From Clostridia bacterium (GTDB lineage Bacteria; Bacillota; Clostridia; UBA1381): a stretch of 22,108 bases of DNA. The notes beneath the pieces were generated by a model. It searched no databases. It was not told where the DNA came from and worked only from the letters and a program-made list of their open reading frames with translations. The stretch is taken from contig JAFXBO010000118.1 in NCBI GenBank assembly GCA_017521775.1, positions 1 through 22,108 of the forward strand, written 5' to 3'. How positions within the stretch are numbered: the stretch's first letter is position 1; the number at the start of each line of letters is the position of its first letter. The position numbers and the translations under genes were made by a program. Positions 7,284-16,516 of this stretch are shown here, one piece after another.

Positions 7284-9215
7284 TTAACCAGCAATAAATT
7301 CAAATATTTCAACAACTTCGTCTTCAACAACCAATGCGAATGCAAAGTTTGCCTTTTCGTTGTGCTTAGCTGTTGCATCGTCCCAATCGATTACATCGTC
7401 GTTCTCTTGAATCAACTTTGTAAGGAATCTTGATGGCTGGATAGCAGCACCTGTTGTCTTAGTTGTAGCATCAAACTTGAATTTAGCTGTTGAACCAAAG
7501 TCATACTTATAAACATTGATTTCAGGAGCTATATCATATTCCTGAACATCTGTTGTAAGATCTGTTTCACCGTTTACAATCTTAGCAAATGAAATGCTGT
7601 TCTTTGATACTTCAGCGATAGGTCCGTATACAAGCTTAACTGTATCATTTACTTTGATCGCAGCATCCCAATCCTGTGTGAATACGCCTGTACCGAAGTT
7701 AGCACCAGCTGATGTGATTGTGATACCTGATACATTATTGTCTTCGTTATCATTAACTAATGACATTGATGACAAATCAGTATATGTTGGAAGTCCATTA
7801 TCAAAACTGAAAATTACATCAACATCTTTGATGTATCCGGCTCCATTGGTTTTGAAGAAGATCACATCGCCAGCCTTAAGCGTTTCAATATCTGTTTCAT
7901 CTTCATCAGTAGCGATAAGTGTTACAACATCGTTTTCGCCGTACAATGCTTCTATTTCATAGAAAACTTCATCTCCTAACGATGTAGGTATTGCCTCTTC
8001 TGTTACAACTGCAAATCTTGTTTCAGATGTGTAAGGGGTCGGACCTTGTGTAATAAGAACGAATTGATGTGCATTATCAATCTTGTCACCATAAGCATAT
8101 GCTACATAAGAAGCATCATCAAAAAGTGCATCATTTGTAGCTGATGAAAGAATACCCTCAGACTCATATTCACAAGCATCAATAATTTTTGTTGAATCGC
8201 TCAATCTAATGGCGCCAATCCTGTTTCTTGTAGCATCATAGGCTGTTGGGGCGTCGCCGTTACCCGCTTCTGCAGAAATGAAGTTAACTTCTGTAATCTT
8301 GCCTGATGATGAAGAAATCTTATATTGAATTACACGGTCTTCAATAAAATTCTTTGTTGAACCTGATGCGTAAACAAGTGCTTTAAGAGCTTCTTGCTGG
8401 TCACCTTCTACTCTAACACCGTTAACTTTAACTACACCTTTCTGTGCGTCGAAGTAGTAAGCCTTTTTTGTGCCATCGGCTGTGAAGGTTGTCAACTTAT
8501 ATTCGTCATCTGATGAAGATAGTGTGAATCTTTCGGCAATACCCCAGTTAATTGCCGATGTATCAATTTCCCAATCATAGATATCACCAAAGTAGTCAAG
8601 ATACAATATTATTTGATCGCCAATGTTAGCATTAAATGCAAGATATTCATTTTCTGTAACGAAATCATAGTCTATTCCGTCGATAGTTGCTATCATATCT
8701 GGCTTTCCTGTCAATGTGCCTGCAACTGTATTTCTTGAAACATAGATTTCATAGTAATCTGAAGCTTCAACAGCAAAATTAACATCATAAGCGATTGAAA
8801 GAACATCGTCTTTTTGAAGTTCAGCAATAGTGATTTTTTTGCCTTTGTAGTAAATGTGATATTCTAAATCTTCATTAACTTCCTTATCAAGATTCAATGC
8901 TGTGGATGTCATAATAATTTTATTATCTGAAGTTGCTACAATCATATCTCTTTTATAAGCATCTACATGAATCTCGTTATATTCACTGTCTGTTCCACAG
9001 GAATTAACAAGCGTAATCTTTCCTATTTTCAAGCTCGTTACATATGTTGAAAGTGTATCTGCAAAAGTACCAGAAGCCTTGAAACCGTTTACATAAACCC
9101 CTGCATCTGCAGTCAGGTTATACTTTGTTGTCTGATTTTTTGATTCATCATTATAGAATTCCAAAGCAGATGTTGTGCAAGCGACAGCATTAAGTAAAGT
9201 AGCATCAAGTTCAAC
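7284..9215 (-). repeat. Left arm of a large inverted repeat (S-layer gene 3' part)
   Basis: This stretch matches 19880-21856 on the opposite strand. By eye the match is moderate in the middle of the gene and very high at the 3' end: in the last roughly 240 coding bases I find two uninterrupted identical runs of about 80 bases each. The matching extends into the terminator stem. Confidence 0.8.
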
Positions 9216-9650
9216 TTTTTCAATCTTGGTTGAAAGGGCATTAGAAAGAGGAGCCATATCAGCAAAGGATTTCCATACATATGCCTTTACTTCTCCGATA
9301 GATTTTCCATCTGGCACATTTAAAGATACACTAAATGTACATGTTTTTCCGAGATTAATATAGTGAGAAGAAGAATACATTTCGAGTAATTCGCCTGTTT
9401 CAGAGTATAGTGACATAATAATCTCGTCACTTTCTTCTCCGGCAACTCGTCTGGTGAAATCAACTGCCACGCGTGTTGCACCATAAAGTGAATCAATTTG
9501 TTTATCACCTTTGTAAAATGTCATATTATCAACAACATAGGTGTAATTTGAATCATCTATGTCTGATGCCATTACAGAAAAAATTGTAAAGCATAAAACA
9601 AGTGTTGACAATGTTAATGCAAGGCTTAGTATTCTTTTGTGTAATTTCAT
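7284..9650 (-). CDS. Secreted S-layer-like protein without SLH domains
   Basis: 788 aa. A Sec signal peptide is clear: MKLHKR, a hydrophobic core to about residue 27, likely cleavage after VMA before SD. No lipobox, LPxTG or SLH repeat is visible. Residues about 30-145 form a unique N-terminal domain ending in a stretch (VKAYVWKSFADMAPLS) of a type I associate with large extracellular proteins of gut Clostridia. From about residue 146 (VELDATLL) to the end it is collinear with residues 345-1002 of the SLH protein at 18848-21856; the last roughly 110 residues differ at only a few positions. Codon use is less biased than in the SLH gene except at the 3' end. The start ATG has AAAGGAG upstream and a sigma-A promoter about 30 bases before it. 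It may be an alternative or accessory surface protein that joins the S-layer through its shared assembly region. Function is inferred. Confidence 0.85.
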   Translation of the reverse strand: MKLHKRILSLALTLSTLVLCFTIFSVMASDIDDSNYTYVVDNMTFYKGDKQIDSLYGATRVAVDFTRRVAGEESDEIIMSLYSETGELLEMYSSSHYINLGKTCTFSVSLNVPDGKSIGEVKAYVWKSFADMAPLSNALSTKIEKVELDATLLNAVACTTSALEFYNDESKNQTTKYNLTADAGVYVNGFKASGTFADTLSTYVTSLKIGKITLVNSCGTDSEYNEIHVDAYKRDMIVATSDNKIIMTSTALNLDKEVNEDLEYHIYYKGKKITIAELQKDDVLSIAYDVNFAVEASDYYEIYVSRNTVAGTLTGKPDMIATIDGIDYDFVTENEYLAFNANIGDQIILYLDYFGDIYDWEIDTSAINWGIAERFTLSSSDDEYKLTTFTADGTKKAYYFDAQKGVVKVNGVRVEGDQQEALKALVYASGSTKNFIEDRVIQYKISSSSGKITEVNFISAEAGNGDAPTAYDATRNRIGAIRLSDSTKIIDACEYESEGILSSATNDALFDDASYVAYAYGDKIDNAHQFVLITQGPTPYTSETRFAVVTEEAIPTSLGDEVFYEIEALYGENDVVTLIATDEDETDIETLKAGDVIFFKTNGAGYIKDVDVIFSFDNGLPTYTDLSSMSLVNDNEDNNVSGITITSAGANFGTGVFTQDWDAAIKVNDTVKLVYGPIAEVSKNSISFAKIVNGETDLTTDVQEYDIAPEINVYKYDFGSTAKFKFDATTKTTGAAIQPSRFLTKLIQENDDVIDWDDATAKHNEKANFAFALVVEDEVVEIFEFIAG

Positions 9651-9681
9651 AATGCATAATCTCCTTTATGTAATTTTTTAC

Positions 9682-9710
9682 ATTATACCACTATGGAAGC
9701 AGTATTGCAA
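9682..9710 (-). promoter_or_regulatory. Sigma-A promoter of the SLH-less S-layer paralogue
   Basis: On the minus strand TTGCAA (9710-9705), 17-base spacer, TATAAT (9687-9682). Start of transcription at about 9675 would give a 25-base leader with AAAGGAG. It faces away from the next promoter, with about 30 bases between the two -35 boxes. Confidence 0.75.
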
Positions 9711-9739
9711 GGATAAGGCACAAACTTTTCAAATAACTG

Positions 9740-9768
9740 TTGCTAATTTCCTTTAAATAGTATATAAT
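9740..9768 (+). promoter_or_regulatory. Sigma-A promoter of the cell-wall glycan operon
   Basis: TTGCTA (9740-9745), 17-base spacer, TATAAT (9763-9768). Expected start at about 9775, 40 bases before the first glycosyltransferase. I see no other clear promoter before 18421, so it probably drives all eight genes. Confidence 0.75.
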
Positions 9769-9815
9769 AGAGTAAATAGGTATGTCTTGATTTAAAAACG
9801 AAAGGACTTTTTGAT

Positions 9816-10937
9816 ATGAGTTGTAATTTATTGATGACCTTAATGCAGCTTGATATAGGAGGAGCAGAAACCCATGTGGTTGAACTTTCAAAGGAGTTTA
9901 AAAACAGAGGGTATAATGTGTTTGTTGCCTCAAACGGAGGAGCATATGTAAAGGAGCTTGAGGATGCAGGGATAAAGCATTTTAATGTTCCTCTTCACTC
10001 AAAAAAGCCTGCCGATATGATAAAGGCAAGAAAGCTCTTGAAAAAGATAATAACTGATGAGAAAATAGATATTGTTCATTCGCACACAAGAATTGCGTCC
10101 TTTATTCTTGCAGGGCTTAAAAAAAGTATGGGATTTTCTCTTATCACAACTGCCCACTGGGTGTTTGAAACAGGAAAGGGTTTAAAATATCTCACAAACT
10201 GGGGAGAAAAAACCGTTGCAGTATCTGAGGACATCAAGAAATATCTTTTGGAAAACTACAAAATTAAGGAAGAGGATATTTTTGTAACCATAAACGGAAT
10301 TGACACAAAAAAATTCTCTCCTGATGTTGACAAAACTGAGGTTATGAAAGAGTTTGGACTTAGTGAAGAGGACAATGTAATTGTCTACATAAGCCGACTT
10401 GACGAAGACAGAAGTTTAGTTGCAAAACAATTAATCGAGGCGATGCCAAAACTCTCAAAATTAGTAGAGAATTTAAAGGTTTTAGTTGTAGGTGGCGGAA
10501 ATGACTATGAAAATGTTTCAAAACAGGCAAAACAACTAAATGACGAGCTTGGATATGAGGCAGTTATCCTAACAGGTCCGAGAATAGATATTAATAAATT
10601 AATTGCTCCTGCAAAGCTTTTTGTCGGAGTTTCAAGGTCTGCGCTTGAGGCGATGGCAGAGAGTAAGCCTGTTATAATTGCAGGTAACGAGGGTTATATC
10701 GGTCTGTTTGATGAAGATAAATTGCAGGTTGGTATTGACACTAATTTCTGTTGCAGAGGTTGTGTAGAGTCAACTTCGGAGCAGTTGGCAAATGATATCG
10801 GAGCATTCTTCGGAATGTGGGATGAGGATGTTGAAAAGCTTGCTGAATTCGGTAGAAATCTGATACTGTCAGATTATTCAGTCAAGAGAATGGCAGACGA
10901 TACCGAAAAAGCATATATGGAGTTAAAAAAGATATGA
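9816..10937 (+). CDS. GT4-type glycosyltransferase, first gene of the glycan operon
   Basis: 373 aa, GT-B fold. The N-terminal half shows LDIGGAETHVVELSKEF (12-28), HSHTR (88-92) and VAVSEDI. The C-terminal half shows TINGIDTKKFSP, VIVYISRLDED (188-198), VVGGGND and the donor-binding helix SRSALEAMAESKPVI (273-287). Such enzymes move a sugar from a nucleotide donor onto a lipid-linked or growing glycan at the inner face of the membrane. The usual E-x7-E pair has only its second Glu (E278); the first position is Val270. The gene overlaps csaB by 4 bases (ATGA), so translation is coupled. The likely pathway is synthesis of the secondary cell wall polysaccharide. Sugar and linkage cannot be read from the sequence. 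The ribosome site AAAGGA lies 9 bases before the ATG. Confidence 0.9.
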   Translation: MSCNLLMTLMQLDIGGAETHVVELSKEFKNRGYNVFVASNGGAYVKELEDAGIKHFNVPLHSKKPADMIKARKLLKKIITDEKIDIVHSHTRIASFILAGLKKSMGFSLITTAHWVFETGKGLKYLTNWGEKTVAVSEDIKKYLLENYKIKEEDIFVTINGIDTKKFSPDVDKTEVMKEFGLSEEDNVIVYISRLDEDRSLVAKQLIEAMPKLSKLVENLKVLVVGGGNDYENVSKQAKQLNDELGYEAVILTGPRIDINKLIAPAKLFVGVSRSALEAMAESKPVIIAGNEGYIGLFDEDKLQVGIDTNFCCRGCVESTSEQLANDIGAFFGMWDEDVEKLAEFGRNLILSDYSVKRMADDTEKAYMELKKI

Positions 10938-11995
10938 CAGATATTTTGTTACTCGGTTACTACGGTTTTAAAAACAGTGGTGACGATGCATTGTTGTTAT
11001 CTATAATTCAACAGCTAAAAAAGACTAATAATAGTCTTTCTCTTGGTGTGCTTTCTTTTAATCCTCGAGAAACAAAGGAGCAGTTTGGAATTGATGCAGT
11101 TGACAGAAATAACATTTTATCTGTGATAAAAGCAATCAAATCAGCAAAAATGCTGGTAGTTGGCGGAGGGACTTTAATTCAGGACTCAACAAGCACAAAG
11201 TCACTTATATATTATCTTGCAGTAATCAAGATAGCTCAAGCTTTTAAAAAGAAAGTTATGCTTTATGCAAATGGAATAGGACCTATCAAAGAAGAAAATA
11301 GAAAAATCACAAAAAGAATAATTAATAAGGTTGATGTGATAACTTTACGAGAGCAATTATCCTTAGAGGAGCTAAAAAAAATCGGAGTGGACAAGCCAAA
11401 AATTATTGTCACAGCCGATTCTGTATTTGGAATTGATTATGAAAAAAAACCAAAAAATCAAGAAAAACAATATCAGCTTGTGTCGGTGAGAAGCCACAAA
11501 AATTTATGCGAGAATTTTTGTTCTGATATTGCAAGGCTTTGTGACAAGATGTATGAAGAACATAATATTTCTACTGTTTTCATTCCGTTTCAAAAGAAGA
11601 ATGATTTGGAAATAACCGAAAAAATCAGGAATTTGATGAAGAGTGAGTCAGAGGTTTTTGATACTGAATGTAACTTTTCCGATTTGATGTCGCTTATGGA
11701 AAATGCAAGACTTTGTATTGGTATGAGATTACATAGCCTTATATATTCTGTGATTTCAAAAATTCCTTGTGTGGGACTTGTTTATGACCAGAAGGTTAAA
11801 GCCTTTATGGATTATATCGGACAGAAGAATTATCTTGATGCACACAGTTTAAATTATCGGGATTTAATGGAAAAAGTTGATTATGCATTGGAAAATGATG
11901 AGGAAATAAAGGAAGAACTTGAAAATAAGAGTTTAGAATTAAGAGAATTATCTCAAAAGAATGCACAAATTGCTATTGAGCTTCTGAAAGGATAG
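10934..11995 (+). CDS. csaB: Polysaccharide pyruvyl transferase, CsaB family
   Basis: 353 aa. CsaB-type enzymes transfer pyruvate from phosphoenolpyruvate onto a sugar of the secondary cell wall polysaccharide as a ketal. Pyruvylated polysaccharide is the ligand of SLH domains. Family features are visible in order: LLLGYYGFKNSGDDALL (5-21), VVGGGTLIQDS (75-85), YANGIGPI (111-118), TLRE followed by LKKIGV and TADSVF (160-165), then GMRLHSLI (263-270) and VGLVYDQKVKAFMDYIG in the second Rossmann-like half. The position is telling: coupled to a glycosyltransferase, before a MurJ-like flippase, and in the same locus as an SLH protein. Length is normal. The start ATG overlaps the previous stop. 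Confidence 0.92.
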   Translation: MTDILLLGYYGFKNSGDDALLLSIIQQLKKTNNSLSLGVLSFNPRETKEQFGIDAVDRNNILSVIKAIKSAKMLVVGGGTLIQDSTSTKSLIYYLAVIKIAQAFKKKVMLYANGIGPIKEENRKITKRIINKVDVITLREQLSLEELKKIGVDKPKIIVTADSVFGIDYEKKPKNQEKQYQLVSVRSHKNLCENFCSDIARLCDKMYEEHNISTVFIPFQKKNDLEITEKIRNLMKSESEVFDTECNFSDLMSLMENARLCIGMRLHSLIYSVISKIPCVGLVYDQKVKAFMDYIGQKNYLDAHSLNYRDLMEKVDYALENDEEIKEELENKSLELRELSQKNAQIAIELLKG

Positions 11996-11999
11996 AACA

Positions 12000-13529
12000 A
12001 TGTCAAATAAAATGTTAAAGACAGCAGGTTTTATGACCATTGCAACCTTGCTTGCCAAGGTGTGTGGAATGGGAAGAGATATGCTGATTGCAGCATATTT
12101 TTCAACAGGATATGTAGGCGATGCATATATGACTGCGACCAAATTACCAACGATGCTTTTTGATTTGGTTATAGGCGGAGTTATAACTGCGTCTTTTATC
12201 CCTGTGTTCACGGGTGTAATGGGAAAAGACGGAAAAGAAAAAGCATTTGATTATGCAAATAAGTTTATAGGCTTGGTTTTGTCAATAACAGTTTTGATTG
12301 CTGTTATCGGAATAACCTTTTCCGAAAGCTTAATTGGGTTATTGGCGCCTGAATTTGATGCACAAACGGCGGGACTGGCAAGCGAATTATCAAAGATAAT
12401 GTTTCCTATGATAATTTTCACAGGACTTGCGTTTTCTTTTGTAGGAATTTTGCAATCAAACGGAGAATTTAATATTCCTGCAATGATGAGCCTTGTGTCA
12501 AATCTGGCAGTAATAGCATATTTTCCGTTATTTGGCAAGAGGTTTGGAGTTCACGGATTGTCAGTTGCAATGCTTGTTGCGTGGAGCTTACAGGTTATAA
12601 TCCAGATACCTGCACTAAAGAAGACAGGCTATAAATTCAGACCATCACTAAGATTATTTAATCAGGATATAAAACAAACCTTGCTTTTAGCAGGACCTCT
12701 TTTGATAAGTACATGGGTGCAACCCCTGTATTCGGTGGTAAACACACGAATTGCATCGGGAATTTCGGGTGGAGTGACAATGCTTGAATATGCAAACAGA
12801 CTATATACAGTTATGGTCGGAGTGTTTTCATTTGTTGTGACAAATCTTGTTTTTCCAAAGCTTTCAAAAAGCAATTCGGAAAATGATAAGCAAGAAGCAA
12901 CTAATCTTTTAGTCACATCAATCAAGGTGATTTTTATAGTTATTCTGCCGATTATGACAGGCTTTATCCTGCTTTCAAGACCAATCACAGGTGTGATATA
13001 TGAGCACGGAAACTTCAATTCAACCGATGCGGCGAAAACCGCAATGGCACTATCCTGCTACTCGGTTGGCATGCTCGGCTTTTCAATAAATGAGATATTA
13101 TCAAAGGCATTTTTCTCTCAAAGAAACTCAAAAACGCCTATGTATAATGCAATAATAAGTATGGTAATCAATATAATTTTAGCATACTCATTGTCTATGA
13201 GACTTGGCATAAACGGACTTGCATTAGCAACTGCAGGTGGCTCTGTAACCAATGCAATTTTAAACTATATATGTATGCGAAGAGAGAGTGGAAAGCTATT
13301 TAATAAATCGGATGTATTAAGTATTTTAAAGACGATTGTAAGCACAGTAATAATGGGAATATGTGTATTTTTTACTTATAATTATTTAAAGAATATTGTT
13401 GATAAAAACACATTAGGCTGGTTAATCTGTTGTATTGCATCAGGGGTGGTTGGCGTTATAAGCTATGCAATCAGCTGTATTTTGCTTGGTGTTGACGAGA
13501 TTAAAATGTTGATTAAAGAAAGGTTATAA
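12000..13529 (+). CDS. murJ: MurJ/MviN-family lipid-linked glycan flippase
   Basis: 509 aa and strongly hydrophobic, with about 14 membrane helices expected. The N-terminus (KTAGFMTIATLLAKVCGMGRDMLIAAYFSTG) and the following DAYMTATKLPTMLFDLVIGG are the typical MviN opening, with the conserved Arg of GxxRD and the later region AGPLLISTWVQPLYSVVNTRIAS. MurJ flips lipid II. In this setting, between csaB and an O-antigen-ligase-like gene, the protein could instead or also flip the lipid-linked precursor of the secondary polysaccharide. The start ATG is 4 bases after the csaB stop and has AAAGGA upstream. It cannot be told from sequence whether this is the only MurJ of the cell. Confidence 0.9.
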   Translation: MSNKMLKTAGFMTIATLLAKVCGMGRDMLIAAYFSTGYVGDAYMTATKLPTMLFDLVIGGVITASFIPVFTGVMGKDGKEKAFDYANKFIGLVLSITVLIAVIGITFSESLIGLLAPEFDAQTAGLASELSKIMFPMIIFTGLAFSFVGILQSNGEFNIPAMMSLVSNLAVIAYFPLFGKRFGVHGLSVAMLVAWSLQVIIQIPALKKTGYKFRPSLRLFNQDIKQTLLLAGPLLISTWVQPLYSVVNTRIASGISGGVTMLEYANRLYTVMVGVFSFVVTNLVFPKLSKSNSENDKQEATNLLVTSIKVIFIVILPIMTGFILLSRPITGVIYEHGNFNSTDAAKTAMALSCYSVGMLGFSINEILSKAFFSQRNSKTPMYNAIISMVINIILAYSLSMRLGINGLALATAGGSVTNAILNYICMRRESGKLFNKSDVLSILKTIVSTVIMGICVFFTYNYLKNIVDKNTLGWLICCIASGVVGVISYAISCILLGVDEIKMLIKERL

Positions 13530-13530
13530 T

Positions 13531-15417
13531 ATGAAAAATAGTGCAATAATTAAATTTTTCACATTTATGATAGGTAGGCTTTTAGCTATCTATAACGATA
13601 GCATATTGGAAAAGCTTATAGATTCAGTATGCAACTTTTTTAAAGAAAAGGCAAAGGGCAGTATATTTTGTAAGTTTATGGCCGATAGCGAAAAGTCAGG
13701 AAACTACTGGAAAAACAGCTTTGTTTTTAAAGCTATATCATCAAATGTGAGATTTGTGCTTTCTTTGGGTAACAAATTTAAGTCATCTTTAATGAATAGC
13801 AAAATAGTAGCATTTCTTGACAATATTTTAAATATTTCTATAAAAGATTATTCAAAATTATCAGCAGCCATCATTCTTGGCTCTTTGGTGGGAATGGCTT
13901 TAAACAGAGGGTTCGACAGAATTAATATAATTTTAGTTGTGCCTTTGGCATTAATTACTATATTAACGGCTTTTATTCCGGGAACAATAAAATCTGTTTG
14001 TTCATCAAGTGTGGTAGTTAAAATTTTCGCAAGCCTTTTTAACAGATATTCAGTTGATACCGAGGAAAATCCGATACATAAGCTTAAAAATTTAAAGTCT
14101 GTTATGGCTTTGTTGTTTGTTGTCGGAATTATTGGTGGTATGATTTCTTTTGTAAAATTTATAATTGCAATTTTTGCAGTTATAGTTGTTCTTTTAATAC
14201 TGAATAATACAAAAATCGGAATTTTCTTAACAGTAATTTTAGCGCCAATTATGCCAACAATGGTTTGCGCCGGTATAGTTCTTTTGACAACTGTTTCATA
14301 TTATATAGGCTTAATGCTCGGTCGTGAAAAAAGCTATAAGGTATCTCAGTCAGGCGCCTTTATAATCGGATTTTTAGCAGTTGCATTCTTTTCCTCAGTA
14401 ACGAGCTTTAACATTTCAAAAAGTGTGCAGTCATTTGCCTTGTATTTTGTTTTCGCACTTTCATATTTTTTAATAGTTAATAATATCAAAACAAAAAATC
14501 AATGGTATAACCTTGTTGTTGTATCTGTTTTAGCAGGACTTTTAGTCGGTCTTTACGGAGTTTATCAGAACTTTTTTGTGACTGCAACAGATACAAGCTG
14601 GATTGATGAGGATATGTTTACAGGCATAAAAACAAGGGTTTATTCAACCTTTGACAATCCGAATGTCTTGGGACAGTATCTTGTAATGTCAATTCCTGTT
14701 GCTTTCGCACTTATGTGGAGTGAAAGAAAAATATGGGCAAAGACATTCTATCTCGGAGTTACAGCTGTGATGGGAGCCTGCCTCATTTTTACCTGGTCAA
14801 GAGCCGCATGGATTGGAATAATACTTGCAATTGGCTTTTATATGGTTATGAAGGACAGACGATGGTCAGCACTTTTGGTAGTTGCACTTTTGATTATGCC
14901 ATTTGTTCTGCCTGAGAGTATTTTATCAAGAATAACAAGTCTTGGAAATATGAAAGACTCATCAACTGCATATCGGTTTTCGGTGTGGCTGTCCTCATTG
15001 AGAATGGCAGGAGATTATTGGTTGTCAGGTATAGGACTTGGTGCAGGAGCGTTCGAGAGAGTTTATCAGAAATATGCCCTAAACGGAGCAGGCTTTGCCT
15101 TGCACGCCCATAACTTTTATATTCAGCTTGTGGTTGAGATGGGTATTTTGGGAATTGTCCTCTTTGCAATGATGATAATTTCAACATACAGAAAAATAAT
15201 CTCTATTAAGGAGAAAAAATCAGTCAATTATAATGTTGCACTTGCAATGGGAGGAGCAATTCTGGGATATTTGTTCCAGGGTGTTGCAGAAAATCTGTGG
15301 TATAATTACAGAATGATTTTGTTGTTCTTCATATATCTCGGAATTTTAAACAGTGGAGCAAACCTTGCAGGCAGTAAGCCTGTTTGCACAATCTCTGCAG
15401 ATGGAATAAAGGAGTGA
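13531..15417 (+). CDS. O-antigen ligase/polymerase-like membrane protein (Wzy/WaaL type)
   Basis: 628 aa. A roughly 105-residue N-terminal cytosolic-looking part (with SxxxxFxxKAISSNV-like amphipathic stretches) precedes about a dozen membrane helices that start near residue 109. Family hallmarks are TRVYSTFDNPNVLGQYL near residue 367-383 and, after the long outer loop, GIGLGAGAFERVY and LHAHNFYIQLVVEMGILG near residue 525. These proteins join or polymerise lipid-linked glycans on the outer face of the membrane. Together with csaB and murJ it probably polymerises, or transfers to the wall, the secondary polysaccharide. The gene starts 1 base after the murJ stop. The long N-terminal extension is not typical of WaaL and deserves a separate look. 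Ligase and polymerase cannot be separated from sequence alone. Confidence 0.85.
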   Translation: MKNSAIIKFFTFMIGRLLAIYNDSILEKLIDSVCNFFKEKAKGSIFCKFMADSEKSGNYWKNSFVFKAISSNVRFVLSLGNKFKSSLMNSKIVAFLDNILNISIKDYSKLSAAIILGSLVGMALNRGFDRINIILVVPLALITILTAFIPGTIKSVCSSSVVVKIFASLFNRYSVDTEENPIHKLKNLKSVMALLFVVGIIGGMISFVKFIIAIFAVIVVLLILNNTKIGIFLTVILAPIMPTMVCAGIVLLTTVSYYIGLMLGREKSYKVSQSGAFIIGFLAVAFFSSVTSFNISKSVQSFALYFVFALSYFLIVNNIKTKNQWYNLVVVSVLAGLLVGLYGVYQNFFVTATDTSWIDEDMFTGIKTRVYSTFDNPNVLGQYLVMSIPVAFALMWSERKIWAKTFYLGVTAVMGACLIFTWSRAAWIGIILAIGFYMVMKDRRWSALLVVALLIMPFVLPESILSRITSLGNMKDSSTAYRFSVWLSSLRMAGDYWLSGIGLGAGAFERVYQKYALNGAGFALHAHNFYIQLVVEMGILGIVLFAMMIISTYRKIISIKEKKSVNYNVALAMGGAILGYLFQGVAENLWYNYRMILLFFIYLGILNSGANLAGSKPVCTISADGIKE

Positions 15418-15422
15418 GAATT

Positions 15423-16511
15423 GTGATAAAACTTATTCATATAATCACCGATACAAATATCGGCGGAGCAGGTGTTTGGGTGCTTAATTTTTTAAAAGCC
15501 TTTGACCGTGAGAAATATGAAGTTCTTGTAGCGTTGCCCACAAAATCGTTATTAATTCCTAAAATAGAAGAATTAGGGATAAGAGCGTGCGAAATTCCTG
15601 ATATTGCGGATAAATCCTTTTCAAAAGAGGGTATAAAGGAATTTATAAAGCTTTTCAAAAGAGAAAAGCCTGATATTGTTCATTGTCACGCAAGCCTGTC
15701 GGCACGAATTGCTTCAAAAATGCTTGGCATAAAAACTGTTAACACTCGTCATTGTCTGGAAGAGAGAAAGAGTGGCTTAAAAAAGATTATATATAGTCTA
15801 GTTAATAATAGCTTAAGCGATATAGTTATCGGAGTTTCAAAGGCTACTTGCGAAAATCTTCTGGCTGACGGAACAAATAAGAAGAAAATAAGACTGATAT
15901 ATAACGGAGTAAATCCGTTGGAAAAACACGACAAAAACCAAATAAAAAAGGAATTTGGAATAGACGAGGATAATATTGTCGTGGGGATTGTTGCAAGACT
16001 TGAAGAGGTCAAAAACCACGAACTGTTCTTTAGGGCAGGAAAAATTCTGTTAGAAAAGTATGATAATGTAACGCTTTTTGTTGCAGGAGAGGGAACACAA
16101 AAGGAAAAGCTTCAAAAACTATGCGACGAACTGTCAATTTCCGACAGAACAATCTTTTGTGGGTACCAAAAGGATGTTTCAAGAATTATGAATATAATTG
16201 ATATCAACTGCCTGACCTCTCATAAGGAGGCATTAAGCCTATCGCTGATTGAGGGTATGACCTTGGGAAAGGCTTGTGTTTCCACAAAATCAGGAGGTCC
16301 CTGTGAGGTCATCAAGGATGGAGAAACAGGACTTTTAGCAGATAGCAATGCAGAAGATTTTGCACGAAAAGCTTCCTATTATATAGATAATCCTTCTGAA
16401 AGAGAAAAAGCAGGAGAAAAAGGAAGAGAAAGAAGCGATAGAATTTTTTCAATAAACAAAATGACAGAGGCTCTTGATAAGGTATATGAAGAGCTGATAA
16501 AAAGGAGATAA
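15423..16511 (+). CDS. GT4-type glycosyltransferase, second of the operon
   Basis: 362 aa from a GTG start at 15423. The frame is open to an ATG at 15384, inside the previous gene, but AAAGGAG at 15408-15414 lies 8 bases before the GTG and the homology-like start IKLIHIITDTNIGGAGVW begins right there. The GT-B fold is shown by GGAG (14-17), IVHCHASLSAR, GVSKATCENLL, LIYNGVNPLEK and GIVARLEEVKNHELFF. The full E-x7-E pair is in EALSLSLIE, followed by GGPCEVIKDGETGLL. It is therefore a more canonical GT4 than the first gene. A role in extending the lipid-linked glycan at the inner membrane face is likely; donor and acceptor are unknown. Confidence 0.9.
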   Translation: MIKLIHIITDTNIGGAGVWVLNFLKAFDREKYEVLVALPTKSLLIPKIEELGIRACEIPDIADKSFSKEGIKEFIKLFKREKPDIVHCHASLSARIASKMLGIKTVNTRHCLEERKSGLKKIIYSLVNNSLSDIVIGVSKATCENLLADGTNKKKIRLIYNGVNPLEKHDKNQIKKEFGIDEDNIVVGIVARLEEVKNHELFFRAGKILLEKYDNVTLFVAGEGTQKEKLQKLCDELSISDRTIFCGYQKDVSRIMNIIDINCLTSHKEALSLSLIEGMTLGKACVSTKSGGPCEVIKDGETGLLADSNAEDFARKASYYIDNPSEREKAGEKGRERSDRIFSINKMTEALDKVYEELIKRR

Positions 16512-16516
16512 GCCAA

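Noticed and set aside
7594-7962. Plus-strand frames opposite the S-layer paralogue, and similar long frames opposite other genes
   Set aside because: They are antisense shadows of well-supported genes and lack ribosome sites and family features.
7284-9650. S-layer paralogue as a lipoprotein
   Set aside because: The Cys at residue 20 lies within the hydrophobic core and is preceded by VL-type residues, not by a lipobox with Gly/Ala/Ser at -1.
15384-15422. ATG start of the second glycosyltransferase inside the ligase gene
   Set aside because: AAAGGAG is 8 bases before the GTG at 15423, and family similarity begins right there.
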